Below, piece by piece: positions 36,551-46,800 of a stretch of 64,000 nucleotides of DNA. Where the stretch lies: assembly GCF_003711515.1 (NCBI RefSeq), contig NW_021167086.1:953149-1017148 (forward strand). Direction: 5' to 3'. Every line of letters starts with the position of its first letter. Positions within the stretch are counted from its first letter, which is position 1. The position numbers and the translations under genes are program-made. The notes beneath the pieces were generated by a model, which saw only the letters and a list, made by a program, of their open reading frames with translations, was not told the DNA's origin and ran no database searches. Source of the DNA: Sodiomyces alkalinus F11 (taxonomy: Eukaryota; Ascomycota; Sordariomycetes; Glomerellales; Plectosphaerellaceae).

Positions 36551-39163
36551 ACGTGAGCGAGAACTGCGGTCAGTGGAATGCATTAATGGGGAGGACCTCG
36601 ATCGATGATAAGGTAGGCGCTGGGCATGGGTCGTGCCTTCTTGCCGGTAACATAGTTCAAATGGGTGCATCGCACCTCGGCGGAGGGAGTAACATATGTA
36701 CCTTAGGTAACCTACCTAAACCTTCACCAATTGATCCAATTGCATACCGTGGTCCGTACCTTGCCAGGATGGTGCAGCATCTCATGCATGCTGTGCCTCG
36801 GGGCACAGAGTACCTGAGTCCATACCTGTAGAGGACCAAAAGCTCCACGGACTTGATTCTCTTTGGGTGGACGGTGCAACGTATGTGTATGTGTCGTCCC
36901 ATCTCAATTTCGCTGGAGCGCACCATCGGACTCGACTTGCCGCCCGGGTTTATCTGATCTGCTCATAGATTGCTCTAGAGATAGATGCCTCGATTTGCCC
37001 TGCATAGGACGTTGCTTTCGTGCTGGGGTAGCGAAGGAATGAATTGCTCCCAATTGTTCCTGCCAGCGGCGTCGACGAGAGTCGAGAACCCCGCGACCAC
37101 TGCCTTGCCCTCGCTTCTTTTCCCTATCGCGGTTGTCGGCTTTTAGAAGGATGTTTTCATGCTACCTATAGTGTCTCAGGCGAGTTGTCACATCACATCT
37201 ACTCCCTTTCGTGTTTTCATCAACTTCCCACCTCATCTCACATCCCTCCTCCCTCTTCGGCGGAGCCAACTCGAGACTTATCCCTTGGTATCAAGTTCAA
37301 TCTCAGCCGTGTCCACCCACTAATTACCACCGAACCACCGCTCACGCCAGATGCTCCATTTCAGCCAGAAAAAGATATAGATTTACCAAAGGGATGAAGA
37401 CTTCGTTCTCCATGGCCCGCCCGATATTTAACGCGGCGCATCGCGCGACACGCTCCTACTTGACCTTGACCTAATTGGAAGGGAACCGTGTAAATGTTAA
37501 AAAAAAAAAAAATCCATTCCTCTCGGCCGTCTCTGATCACTCCCTCTTTCTCTGCATCCAGGACTCCTATTTTCGGGTGCAAAGGCAGCGTGGGGACCCG
37601 ACGGATGCGATCCCTTGCTTATTTTGGCCCTATGCTTCCTCCACCCTTCATCGATCATCGAGCTATACGGGGTACGAAGTAAAAAGCGCTCCCCACCATC
37701 CGTCCCTCGCTCACATCCTCTCCCATCAGATCAGGCCTCACTTGACTTCCGTCCGTTCAGGTCCCCGGCGTGTGCGACCGCCAAGCCTGATGGGCTCTGG
37801 GTCTGGAGCATGCAGACGCGACAACAGCACTGATGGTGTACGTTGTACACGTACATGCAGGTAGGGGTTTGGATGGCTGAGGACCAGGGGTGGAGGAAGT
37901 ACATACGAATAAGAGCACCGCCCACTTAGGTTCCTTCAAGGTACAGTGTTGAGCAGGCAGTTCCCAGGTCGACAGGGGTCGGGTCAGGTCAGGGCTGCAG
38001 TGGTGGACACCTTAGGGGCCGAGGGGGGTTTGCCCAGGTACAACGTACATACAACGTACCTTAGGCGACAACCCACAACCCCCCCCCCCTTTTTTTTTCT
38101 CCCGCCAAAAAAACCCGTCCGAGCTTCCCTTGCGCCCCTGGGGCTTTTTGACTTTCCCACTTTCCGAGTCTGTTCCTGGCGACACCTGCGCTTCACTCTC
38201 CCACGTTCTTGACTATGACTGGCCTTTGTCGACGCGGGAACCACACCCAATCCCGATCGACAACCCCAAATTGGGAACACCTCAGGTACCCCCTCACGAT
38301 ATGAGGAAGTAGGTATGTACCGTATGTAGTACGTTGTACATGGCTTCGTCTACGTTGTACGTTGTACCTTGCCTTAGGTACCTGGACGGCCAACGGTGAA
38401 AAAGAACCTTAAAAAACAAGGGGGAGTAAAAAGGGGGAAAGTAATCGCCCTCCCCCATGTCCTCTGCCTCTGATGAGTTCCGAGTTCCATCTCCATCCCA
38501 CCCCATCCCCCTCGAGGCTTTCCTCCCCCCCCTCCACACCCCCCTTGCTCGCCTCCCCGCCCTGGACCCGTTGCCGCCACCGAATCACCGAACCACCCCC
38601 TAGCTCGACGGACCCATGTTCCCTCACGACAGAAAACGCGCCCAGTGGTAATTTCCGTACATCTTCCCTTAAGCCCCTTCAACCGAGCATGCTTTCCGTC
38701 TCTCGCTTCTTTTCATTGTTTGTTTTCCTCCCCTCAGTCCTCAGACCTGCGCAAATCCAGGGAAACGTGAGCTCTTCCTACCTCCCTCTTAATCGTCATA
38801 TTATTCCCTCGGGAGACCACTCAACGAAAGCTTGTCTCACTAATTTCGTCTCCACTGCTTTTACTCTTCTCTTGGCTTCTCTTCCCGTTTCTCCCTCCTG
38901 CTTCCTTAAAAGTGAAGAGACGGCCCCCGTCGCTGGTTCTTCTGAGCCCTCATCATTGCTTCTTGCGACTCGGGTTGTCATATTTCACGGCTCTGACTTC
39001 TCTCTACCTCCCTACCTTCGGATTATAATCTTCTTTCACAAAACCTCGCCCTTCGCTTTATCTCCATCGACTGGAGTGGGAAGCAACACGAGCTACGAGG
39101 CATCGAACCGAGCCTCTTGGGGAATTTGGAATCGGTTCCGCCGAGAGGCAAGACGCAGCAGCG

Positions 39164-41071
39164 ATGGAGTACTTTCCCAACAACTTTGCTGCCGTTTACC
39201 ATTACGCCCCCTACAACCACGGCCAATATCCCATGAACCACGCCATACCATACCATCGTAACGCTGAACCATGGCAGCCGGAAGCCTTGATCCACCATGA
39301 TCACCATGGTGGGAGGACTACCGAGTCCAAGCCAAGACTGGCCAAGGAGGAGGTCGACAAGCTCGAGCGCGAGTTTCAGCGAAACAACAAACCGAACAGC
39401 AATTTGAAGAAACAGCTCGCGGAGGAGATGAGAGTAGACGTTGCGAGAATTAACGTGCGCAGGCCCCTTCGCCTTTTCCATCTTATTCATAATCTTGCTT
39501 CTTGTTCTGAACATGCCCGACTGACCACCCCCTCGCAGAATTGGTTCCAGAATAGAAGAGCCAAGGCCAAACAGGAGCGCCGTACGCAGGAGAACGAGGT
39601 TAGGCGGAAATCCGAACAAGCGTCGGACAAATCGGACGACGACGCGGTCCAGGAGTACTACCCCGACGGTGACCACCACGATGATCTGCGCCCTTCTGCC
39701 GCACCCTTTCCCCCGCTAAGCGCGCCGAGCTCTTCGGGAAATTTGGACTCCTCGAACAGGCCGGCGAAGACGGATCAGAACCCCTCCGAGGACGCCGAAC
39801 TGGAGCAGGAGTCGTGCAACTCGGACGCCTTCCAATCCCTCAACCCATCGTTCCAGGACTATTGCTCGACCGATAGCATGTCCTACACCCCCGACTCATG
39901 CGACTTTTCCTCCATGGCCTCATCCCGCTTCGACCAGCACCATCACGGGACCGTCGGGATTTCCTTACCGGAACGATTCCCCTCTGTCGCCCGGGCCCCC
40001 TCGAACACGGCCCTTTATGGGTCGTTTTCCGGCTTCGGAGGCGCCGCACAGCTGGGCGATGACTTCGCGTCGCTAACCGCACACTCCGCCTCGAGCATTA
40101 CCTCGGCCGATGTGGACGGTGGTCTGGTGACTGACCAGGTCGGTGTGGAAGGCGGCATCGACCTGGACCAGCTCTCGCCAGACTCGGCCCATTCTCCCAT
40201 GTCCACGGGGCCCGGCGCTCAGTTCAAGTCGCCTGCCATTGACATTGCAAGCCGCCGCAATACCAAGCGCCCCGCCCAGCTCGGTCTCGGATGTATGCGG
40301 AGCAGCTCGTACAACCTATCGGGCATAAAGACCAACGCCGACATGTCAAGGCGCATGGAAATCCCTAGCCCCATGCGCCGTGTGGCATCAGCCACGGGCG
40401 GCCTGCCCAGGGGGATTCAGAAGCCCGTCAGCGCAGCGCCGAGATCGCCCATGTTCTTTGATCGAAACCAAGAGACTATGCTGCTGCAGATGGCGTCGAG
40501 GACCCCGGCAGCGTCGACACCGCATAGCTCGGCCGCCCCGCCGACTCCCAACACGCCCATTCTCGGCACCCATCATGAGATGGTGGAGCCCGAGGCTTCC
40601 ACGACGTCGCCGTCCTCGGGGCAGGATAAGTCTTGCCTCTTCCAGGCCGACATGATGGGCAACCCGTTTCAGCTGGATCCGACCATGAGAACGCCCCCTG
40701 ACACCCCCGGGTTGGCGCACCATTTCCCCGGGGCGGTCTTCCCAAGCCAGCCGCCTCTGGCAGGCTACGGCTACAATGTTACGGATGAGCCTCTTGTCAC
40801 CCCGGTTTTGGGGAGGTTCGATGCCGAGTACCCAACCCTGTCCACGGGGCTAGCGGCCTATGTGATGCAAAACTCCGGCAGCCAGCCTTCGACGCCATCC
40901 TTTGGCCCCTCTTCGGCGATGGGGCCGGCTTTTTACCTGCCGTATGCGGGAGGCAACACTGAGTATAACTGGTCCGATACTTCGGACCACTCACCCCCGG
41001 GACACTCAAGAACGAAGCAATTTCAGTTTACGAACATGACGCCACAGGACTTTCACGGGGAAAGGTGCTAG
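39164..41071 (+). CDS. Homeodomain transcription factor
   Basis: Exons 39164-39454 and 39539-41071 encode 607 residues. The homeodomain spans about residues 55-112: KPRLAKEEVDKLEREFQ, NNKPNSNLKKQLAEEM, then VDVARIN/NWFQNRRAKAKQ across the splice join, with the invariant W-F-x-N-R of helix 3. The remainder is Ser/Pro-rich and disordered, with an acidic Asp/Glu segment just after the homeodomain and conserved-looking patches (KPVSAAPRSPMFFDRN, MRTPPDTPG), as in filamentous-ascomycete homeobox regulators of development. Precise orthology is not assigned. The 84-nt intron (GTGCGC...TCGCAG) has no stop and is a multiple of three, so reading through is open. It is an intron because removal restores the canonical helix 3. 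The product is nuclear and DNA-binding. Confidence 0.9.
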   Translation: MEYFPNNFAAVYHYAPYNHGQYPMNHAIPYHRNAEPWQPEALIHHDHHGGRTTESKPRLAKEEVDKLEREFQRNNKPNSNLKKQLAEEMRVDVARINVRRPLRLFHLIHNLASCSEHARLTTPSQNWFQNRRAKAKQERRTQENEVRRKSEQASDKSDDDAVQEYYPDGDHHDDLRPSAAPFPPLSAPSSSGNLDSSNRPAKTDQNPSEDAELEQESCNSDAFQSLNPSFQDYCSTDSMSYTPDSCDFSSMASSRFDQHHHGTVGISLPERFPSVARAPSNTALYGSFSGFGGAAQLGDDFASLTAHSASSITSADVDGGLVTDQVGVEGGIDLDQLSPDSAHSPMSTGPGAQFKSPAIDIASRRNTKRPAQLGLGCMRSSSYNLSGIKTNADMSRRMEIPSPMRRVASATGGLPRGIQKPVSAAPRSPMFFDRNQETMLLQMASRTPAASTPHSSAAPPTPNTPILGTHHEMVEPEASTTSPSSGQDKSCLFQADMMGNPFQLDPTMRTPPDTPGLAHHFPGAVFPSQPPLAGYGYNVTDEPLVTPVLGRFDAEYPTLSTGLAAYVMQNSGSQPSTPSFGPSSAMGPAFYLPYAGGNTEYNWSDTSDHSPPGHSRTKQFQFTNMTPQDFHGERC

Positions 41072-42258
41072 GCTACCACATCTTCCTCATACAAATATGC
41101 CTTGGGGGGGTTTATTTTAATAGATACCTTGGCATCTGCGCATTGTACAAGAGCTCTTTTGACGTGCTTTTTTTCTTTTTTCTTCTTTTCTCGTTCTTAT
41201 TCCCTTACTTCCCTCCCCCCTTTCCCGTAGCCTGCAATGCTCATGATACCTTTTGCTGTACAGGATCATGCACCCCGGTTATCATACCCCTTTTTACTTC
41301 ACATATACCAAGAAACCATTTGTTTCCTTTTCCTCCAGCGTCATAGGAAAGAAAAAAAGCGGACGGCACGTGTGCCTTGAATAATGTAATGAGATCAGTT
41401 AATGTCAGTAACGGTCGAGTCGGCGTTTCTGGGCGGAATGCGGCGGATAATTAGCGGATAGTTAGTATCGCTCAGCCTGGCAGCTATTGGGGGGTTTTTT
41501 CTTTTCTTCCTTTTTCGGGCCTTTCTTGGGAGAACTGCGTGGCCGTCGATCGAGTCCTGTAGTGCGAAAAGGGGGATGGACCCAAAATGAAGATCAAGGG
41601 AGAGGGGGAGAAAGCGCAGAAGTCGAAGAAATATATCAGTTATTGTAAAATGAGCTCCTCGCAGCTGTGGTCCACCCGTCTTCGTTCTATGATCTTCGCC
41701 TTCTTTTTCTCTGCGTTGTTTTGTTGTTTTAAAGGCACTGTGAACTGGCTGGACGTATCCGCGCCCACTCCTTACCGTTTACTGTCTTTGTCAGGGCTTC
41801 GTAGCAGTTGTCGAGGAGCCGTGTCGAGGAGCCGTGTGTAGGGCAAGGGAAGCTGACCTGACCGTGAGCACGTGAGTTTCTTTCTTGGTGTAATTACTCT
41901 GTACCATGTCAGTCCATGGACTTGGGTGCCCCGATCGACTGGTCGACGATCCGCACGGGCCGTTGGTTAATTCGACCGAAACCAAACTTTGGGTCCACGG
42001 ATACGGAGTAATTAAGCGGCCCTATGTACGGAGGTACGGAGCACACTAAGAGTCAAGAGGGAATTACTGAGCAAGGTACCTTACATATTATGTACTGGGC
42101 AGACAGGTATAGGGTATATCGAACGAAGCCCCTGACTTAATACACCACGCCGCAGATCAACGGCCTGGGTCCATCCCCATCACGAGTACAACTCCACTTT
42201 GGAAAACAATGCTAGGTACCTTACGATTACACGTGTACTATGGTTACCGGCGGGTCGG

Positions 42259-42260
<2 letters not shown>

Positions 42261-42301
<41 letters not shown>
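42261..42301. repeat. 41-nt uninterrupted G homopolymer
   Basis: The run is flanked by GGCGGGTCGGTT on the left and TTCAATAGGGGCG on the right. It could form G-quadruplexes. The real length is uncertain because such runs are hard to sequence and copy. Confidence 0.9.
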
Positions 42302-42303
<2 letters not shown>

Positions 42304-43132
42304 CAATAGGGGCGCCTCTTCCGCTTTGTGTGGTTGAGGCATAATGTCAATCGTACCATATATAACGAGCGAAGGAACTCCCCCCCCCACCCCCCCCAAA
42401 TCAAGTACCCACGATGCATAGAAGGCGGTTGATATAGCCAAGGGGGGTTCTCGCAACGTAAAGAGCCTAAGCAACGCCCAATGTCGTTCCTCGAATATCA
42501 CTGCCCCCAACTTCAGCCCCCTCTCGATGTAACGGCGCTCGCCACCAATATGTTAATTATAGCAATCGAGTGTTCAGGGACATTAAATTCAAAGACGCAA
42601 TATGTTGTCTGCTAATGTCCCGCTTGAATGGATGGAGAACTTCTGTCTTTTAATTTACATCCTTGGGTTCTCACAGCTCGCCTAACGTGCGGAATCCAGC
42701 CCGTGGACGAGGAAGAGCTGTATTTGGTTGCCATAATTAGTCGTTGTTTCTTTTACAGGGAAGTAATCATACCCTTGCCTAAATCATGCGGCAAGGCATA
42801 TTGAAACGAGGCAGAATGGATGCCCTGGACGGCGAGGGAACCAAAGGAAGCAAAGAGAAACGGAAAAGAAAGGAGGGGTGGGGATTAGAGGGGGTAAATG
42901 GTCAAAAGAAAAAGGGGGACAAGTGAAAACGAGAAAGAAACAGCGAGAAACCAAAACTCTCGAGATGTCCATTCATTAGATTGCTCTTCTTCACACATAT
43001 TCAGTGAGGAGGTGATATCTCCCCCGAGACCACATCTCCCTTGAGCTCCCACCGGGAGTCTCCGAAACGTATGAAAGCCGCAACTCATCAACTTTGACCC
43101 TATCATCAACAGCTTGAGTTCTCTCTTGTTGC

Positions 43133-43162
43133 CTGTTCCTGTTCCTGTTCCTGTTCCTGTTC
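43133..43162. repeat. (CTGTTC)5 hexanucleotide repeat
   Basis: Five perfect units in the region 3' of SSK2. Confidence 0.92.
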
Positions 43163-43379
43163 CTACCAGGATACTATGCCCTCTCCACATACCCCCCGAG
43201 TTTGGAACGTAAAATATCTCATCGTTGTCCCCCCGCCCCCCCTTCTTGTTACCCGGCTCCCCCATCCCCTCTGAGACTTGCCCTCCATATACGCACTGAA
43301 GAATAGCCATTGCCCTCCCATTTGTCCTGGTACAGTGACGTGATAGCATAGCTCCAGCCAACATACTTTCGAGAGATAC

Positions 43380-43395
43380 AAAAAAAAAAAAAAAA
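43380..43395. repeat. 16-nt A homopolymer
   Basis: An uninterrupted A run 3' of SSK2. It reads as T16 on the SSK2 sense strand. Confidence 0.9.
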
Positions 43396-43870
43396 GACAG
43401 AGAAGAGAGACACGTTCGTGAAAAGGGACAACTCCAAAACGCGACGCTGATGGTCAATTTTTTGTGTTTATATCGTTTTTGTTTGTTGCCGAGAACGAAT
43501 GGAATGGATGATCATGTCTTTTGCACCTGTTGTGGGTTGAGGTGAGGGCACACACACACACAACCCCCGATGATTCGGCCGATAGAACGGGGCCCGTGGT
43601 CAGCAGGAATGCAATGCTGACGCGGGATATACCCGAGACCGCCGACCAACCGCCGCATCTTGTGCCGTCTCGCCCTCCGGCCTCGGAGGAAAGGTACCAC
43701 CAGGACCGGGAGGACTCGACATCCCCGACTCCGACGACGACGTCGGCTGACGGGGCCGCCGCCCAGCGATGTAACCCCGTTCTACATCGGCCAAAAGGCC
43801 ATGGACCCATCCAGGGCCGCCGGCCTGCCGCCGCAGCGGGGGGTCGACGTCACGTCTCCGGATTCCGCGC

Positions 43871-46800
43871 CTAACAGAACCCTTCGTTCGTGTTGGTCCG
43901 CGAGCCCATGTTGGACCCAGACACCGAGTGCCCCGACCCGCTCGCATCGCTCGGCGTCGGCGGCTCCACCACCTGGCTGCGGATGGTCATGATCCACTCG
44001 TGCTGGAGCAGCTCGACCGCCGACGCCCTCTTCCGGGGGTCGCGCGTGAAGCACCGCTGCAAGAAGTCGAGCCCCGTGGGGCTCAGCTGGTCCGCGCTCG
44101 GCAGCTGCGGCGGGTTGCCCTGCGCGATGTTGTACATGATGGCCCACTCGTTGTCGAGGTTGGCCCAGGGCCGCCGGCCCGTGACCATCTCGAGGATGAC
44201 GCAGCCGAGCGACCAGATGTCGACGGCGCCCGCCCGCCCCGGGTTCTCGCCCGTGATCACCTCGGGCGACATGTACATCGGCGTGCCCGTCATCGACTTG
44301 TTCGGCTTGCTGGCGTTGAGGCCCTGCACGAGCGTCTTGCCCTGCCGCGCGATCACCTTGGCGGCGCCAAAGTCGACGTACTTTACGATGCCGTTGTGGT
44401 CGAGGAGGATGTCTGAAGTAGAGAGGGGGGAAACAAACTCGTTAGCATCATTGTCGAATCGAAAAATCGAATGGAACCACAGCACAGCACAGCACAGCAC
44501 AGCACAGCACAGCACAGCACAGCACAGCACAGCACAGCACAGCACAGCACAGCACAGCACAGCACAGGTTGACGAGGGAGGGCTTGACTTACTCTCCGGC
44601 TTGATATCTCGATGGGCGATGCCGCTCTCGTGCAGATAGGCGAGACCCTCGAGGAGTTGCAGAGTATACACCATGACGACTTGCTCGTCCTCGATCCGGC
44701 CGTGTTCCAGCAGGTTGGCAAGAGAACCACCGTCGCAAAACTCCATGAAGATGTAGACGCGGTCCCTGTGCACCTCGATGCCGTAATACGAAACGATGTT
44801 GGGGTGGTCGAGGACCTCCAGCACACCCATCTCGTCCTTGATCTGCTCGGCGATGGTGGGGATAAGCATGGGGTCCTGGAGCCGGATCTCCTTGACGGCC
44901 ATGACGTGGCCCGAGTCGAGGTTCATGGCAGCGTACACGTTGCCGAACGTGCCGCCGCCGACGAAATGGCCCTGCTGCCAGCGGATGGTGACGTTGGTCG
45001 CCGACGACGACAGGTAGGCCAGGGACCGGTCCACCTCGTTGTTCGCCTCCAGCACGCGGCCCAGCGCCTGCCTCTCGGCCTCCTTGATCCGCCTGCCCTC
45101 GTTGAGCTTCTCGAGCTCCTCGAGCCGCTGCTCCGTGATGTACTTGGAGGCTTCCTCGTCGCCGAGCATGCGGTTCTTGTCCAGGCGCCTGAACTGCCCG
45201 ACGAGGGCCTCGATGCGCTCCTTCTCCGCCTGGGCGGCGAGGTTGGACCGGGCCCCCATGATGTCGAAGTGCGAAATCAGCAGGGACATGCAGCCGGCCA
45301 CCTTGGCCCGCAGCTTGGCGTACTCGTCCACGCCCAGGGCGAGGATGTGGCGGCCCCGGGTCATGCCCATGGCGAATTCAAGCGCCAGGACGGCCCACCG
45401 GAAGGTCTTGCGGTCGGACGCCACGCAGTCGTCGCAAATGAAGCTCACCCAGTCCAGGGCCAGCTTGGTCAGTTTGAGGTTGTTCATCTGCTTCCGGTTG
45501 CTGTCCATGTAGAGGAGAGACCGCTGGCCGAACTCGGTGGCGAAGACGAAGCACGTCTGGATGAGCTCCTGGCAGTCCTTGCCCCTGGTCTGCTTGCGAA
45601 TGGTCTCGACGCTGTCCATGAAGTTGTTCGACAGCTTGTACGAGACCCTCCGGATCTCCATCAGCCTCGTGTTGACCTTGTGCAGGTTGGACCTCTGCTC
45701 CACCACGAGGTCGACGTGCATGTCGACGGCGTCAAGGAACGCGCGCCTGACGTTGGCCAGCCGGTTCTGCGACCCGGCGGCCACGAGCCTTATGTGGCCC
45801 CTTTTCACGTCGATGTTCTGTTCGCCGACCGACAAGCTGACGACGTCGCCAAACCAGTGCGGCGGGTTCTCGGGGCGGAGGACGAGCAGGTACGGCTCGT
45901 CCTCGCCGTCGGCAAACTGCTCCGGGGCGGTTATGCCCAGGATGGACGGGATATCATCCTGGCGTTCGGCCAGGGACGACGAGGCCATGAGGTAGATGCC
46001 GTCGTGTTCGTACATGTTGGTGTAGACCTGGAAATGGCCCGAGGCGATGAGCCTGTCGTAGAACTCCTGGAGCTTCTCGGGCGAGAAGGCGATGCTGAAG
46101 TCGGAGGCGTTCTCGTACCTGTCGCTCAGCATCCTCGAGAAGCGCTGCAACATCCTCTGGCGGACCCGGACCGAGTCGAGGCACTGCTTGTACCTCTTAC
46201 TCATGTCGGCGGCGCTCTCCTTGGGCTTGACCTGCAGCTCCTTCTCGAAGGTGATGCTGAGGCGGTTGATGGCCTTGAAGGTCAGGGAGCTGAACTGCTC
46301 GGCGACCTCGACGTCGCCGCCGCGGAGGTGGCGGCCAATCTCGTTGCCGAAATCCCACTCCTGGAACAGCAGCTCGGCCTCCTTGAAGGTGTTCTTGTTC
46401 CCGCTGAGCTTCCAGTTGAGCATCTTGAAGTAGTAGCGGAGGGCGTCGAGCACGACCTGGTCGAACGAGTCGTCGATCATGAGGGGCAGGTCCCAGCCGG
46501 GCTCGGGCTGGGCGATGGCGACGTACTCGAGCTTGATGCGGATGGCGAGCTTGAGGAGCGTCTGGAACTGCGAGATCATCTGGTCCTGCATCAGGGAGTT
46601 TTGCTGGGCCGACTCCTTCACGCGCTTGGCGTAGGCCAGGCGTATCCGGATGATCTCCTCGATGAGGCGCGAGGGGAAGCTGATGAGGGTGAGCAGCTCC
46701 TCGATGTAGGGCAGGTGGCGCTTCTGGAAGGCGGCGTAGTTCCGGATGACGGTGCTCTTGGCCTTGGTGACGACCATGGAGATGCCGAGCAGCATGCCCT

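Larger units (their letters stand above)
35419..38368. repeat. Cluster of GTACAACGTAC / GTACGTTGTAC words
   Basis: Exact 11-nt copies, either orientation, start at 36284, 37838, 38038, 38329 and 38358. Near-copies lie at 35419, 35953, 35978, 36365, 38049 and 38350. Other exact copies in the window are at 4408, 32259 and 48657. None falls in a coding exon. The outer GTAC and inner ACGT parts are self-complementary. Confidence 0.85.
30194..39163. other. 9-kb region without a supported gene, rich in short palindromic motifs
   Basis: I find no frame with domains, plausible exon structure or a recognisable family in the longest gene-free stretch of the window. Contents are a GA microsatellite (33142-33159), a 21-nt A run (36178-36198), 15-nt tandem units (36512-36550) and GGTACC/TTCGTA palindromes. 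A dense set of GTACAACGTAC-type words lies between 35.4 and 38.4 kb. A 26-codon ATG frame at 37394-37474 follows a CT-rich, leader-like stretch but has no known relative. The last ~700 nt are the pyrimidine-rich upstream region of the homeobox gene and include a long upstream frame (38473-39261). Confidence 0.55.
41072..43870. other. Convergent intergenic region (homeobox gene / SSK2)
   Basis: This is 3' flank of both neighbours with no supported gene. It includes T-rich tracts near 41170-41200, the 41-nt G run at 42261-42301, C-runs near 42379-42397, five CTGTTC units (43133-43162) and a 16-nt A run (43380-43395). Open frames near 43.5-43.9 kb are shadows or 3' UTR of SSK2. Confidence 0.6.

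Noticed and set aside
37394..37474. 26-codon ATG frame (MKTSFSMARPIFNAAHRATRS...) resembling a mitochondrial presequence
   Set aside because: I could not find a convincing second exon or family, so it may be chance.
44413..44592. CAVLC-repeat protein segment in Ssk2
   Set aside because: It is translation of an intron. GT-AG boundaries and the HRDIKPENILLD join show the repeat is not in the mature protein.
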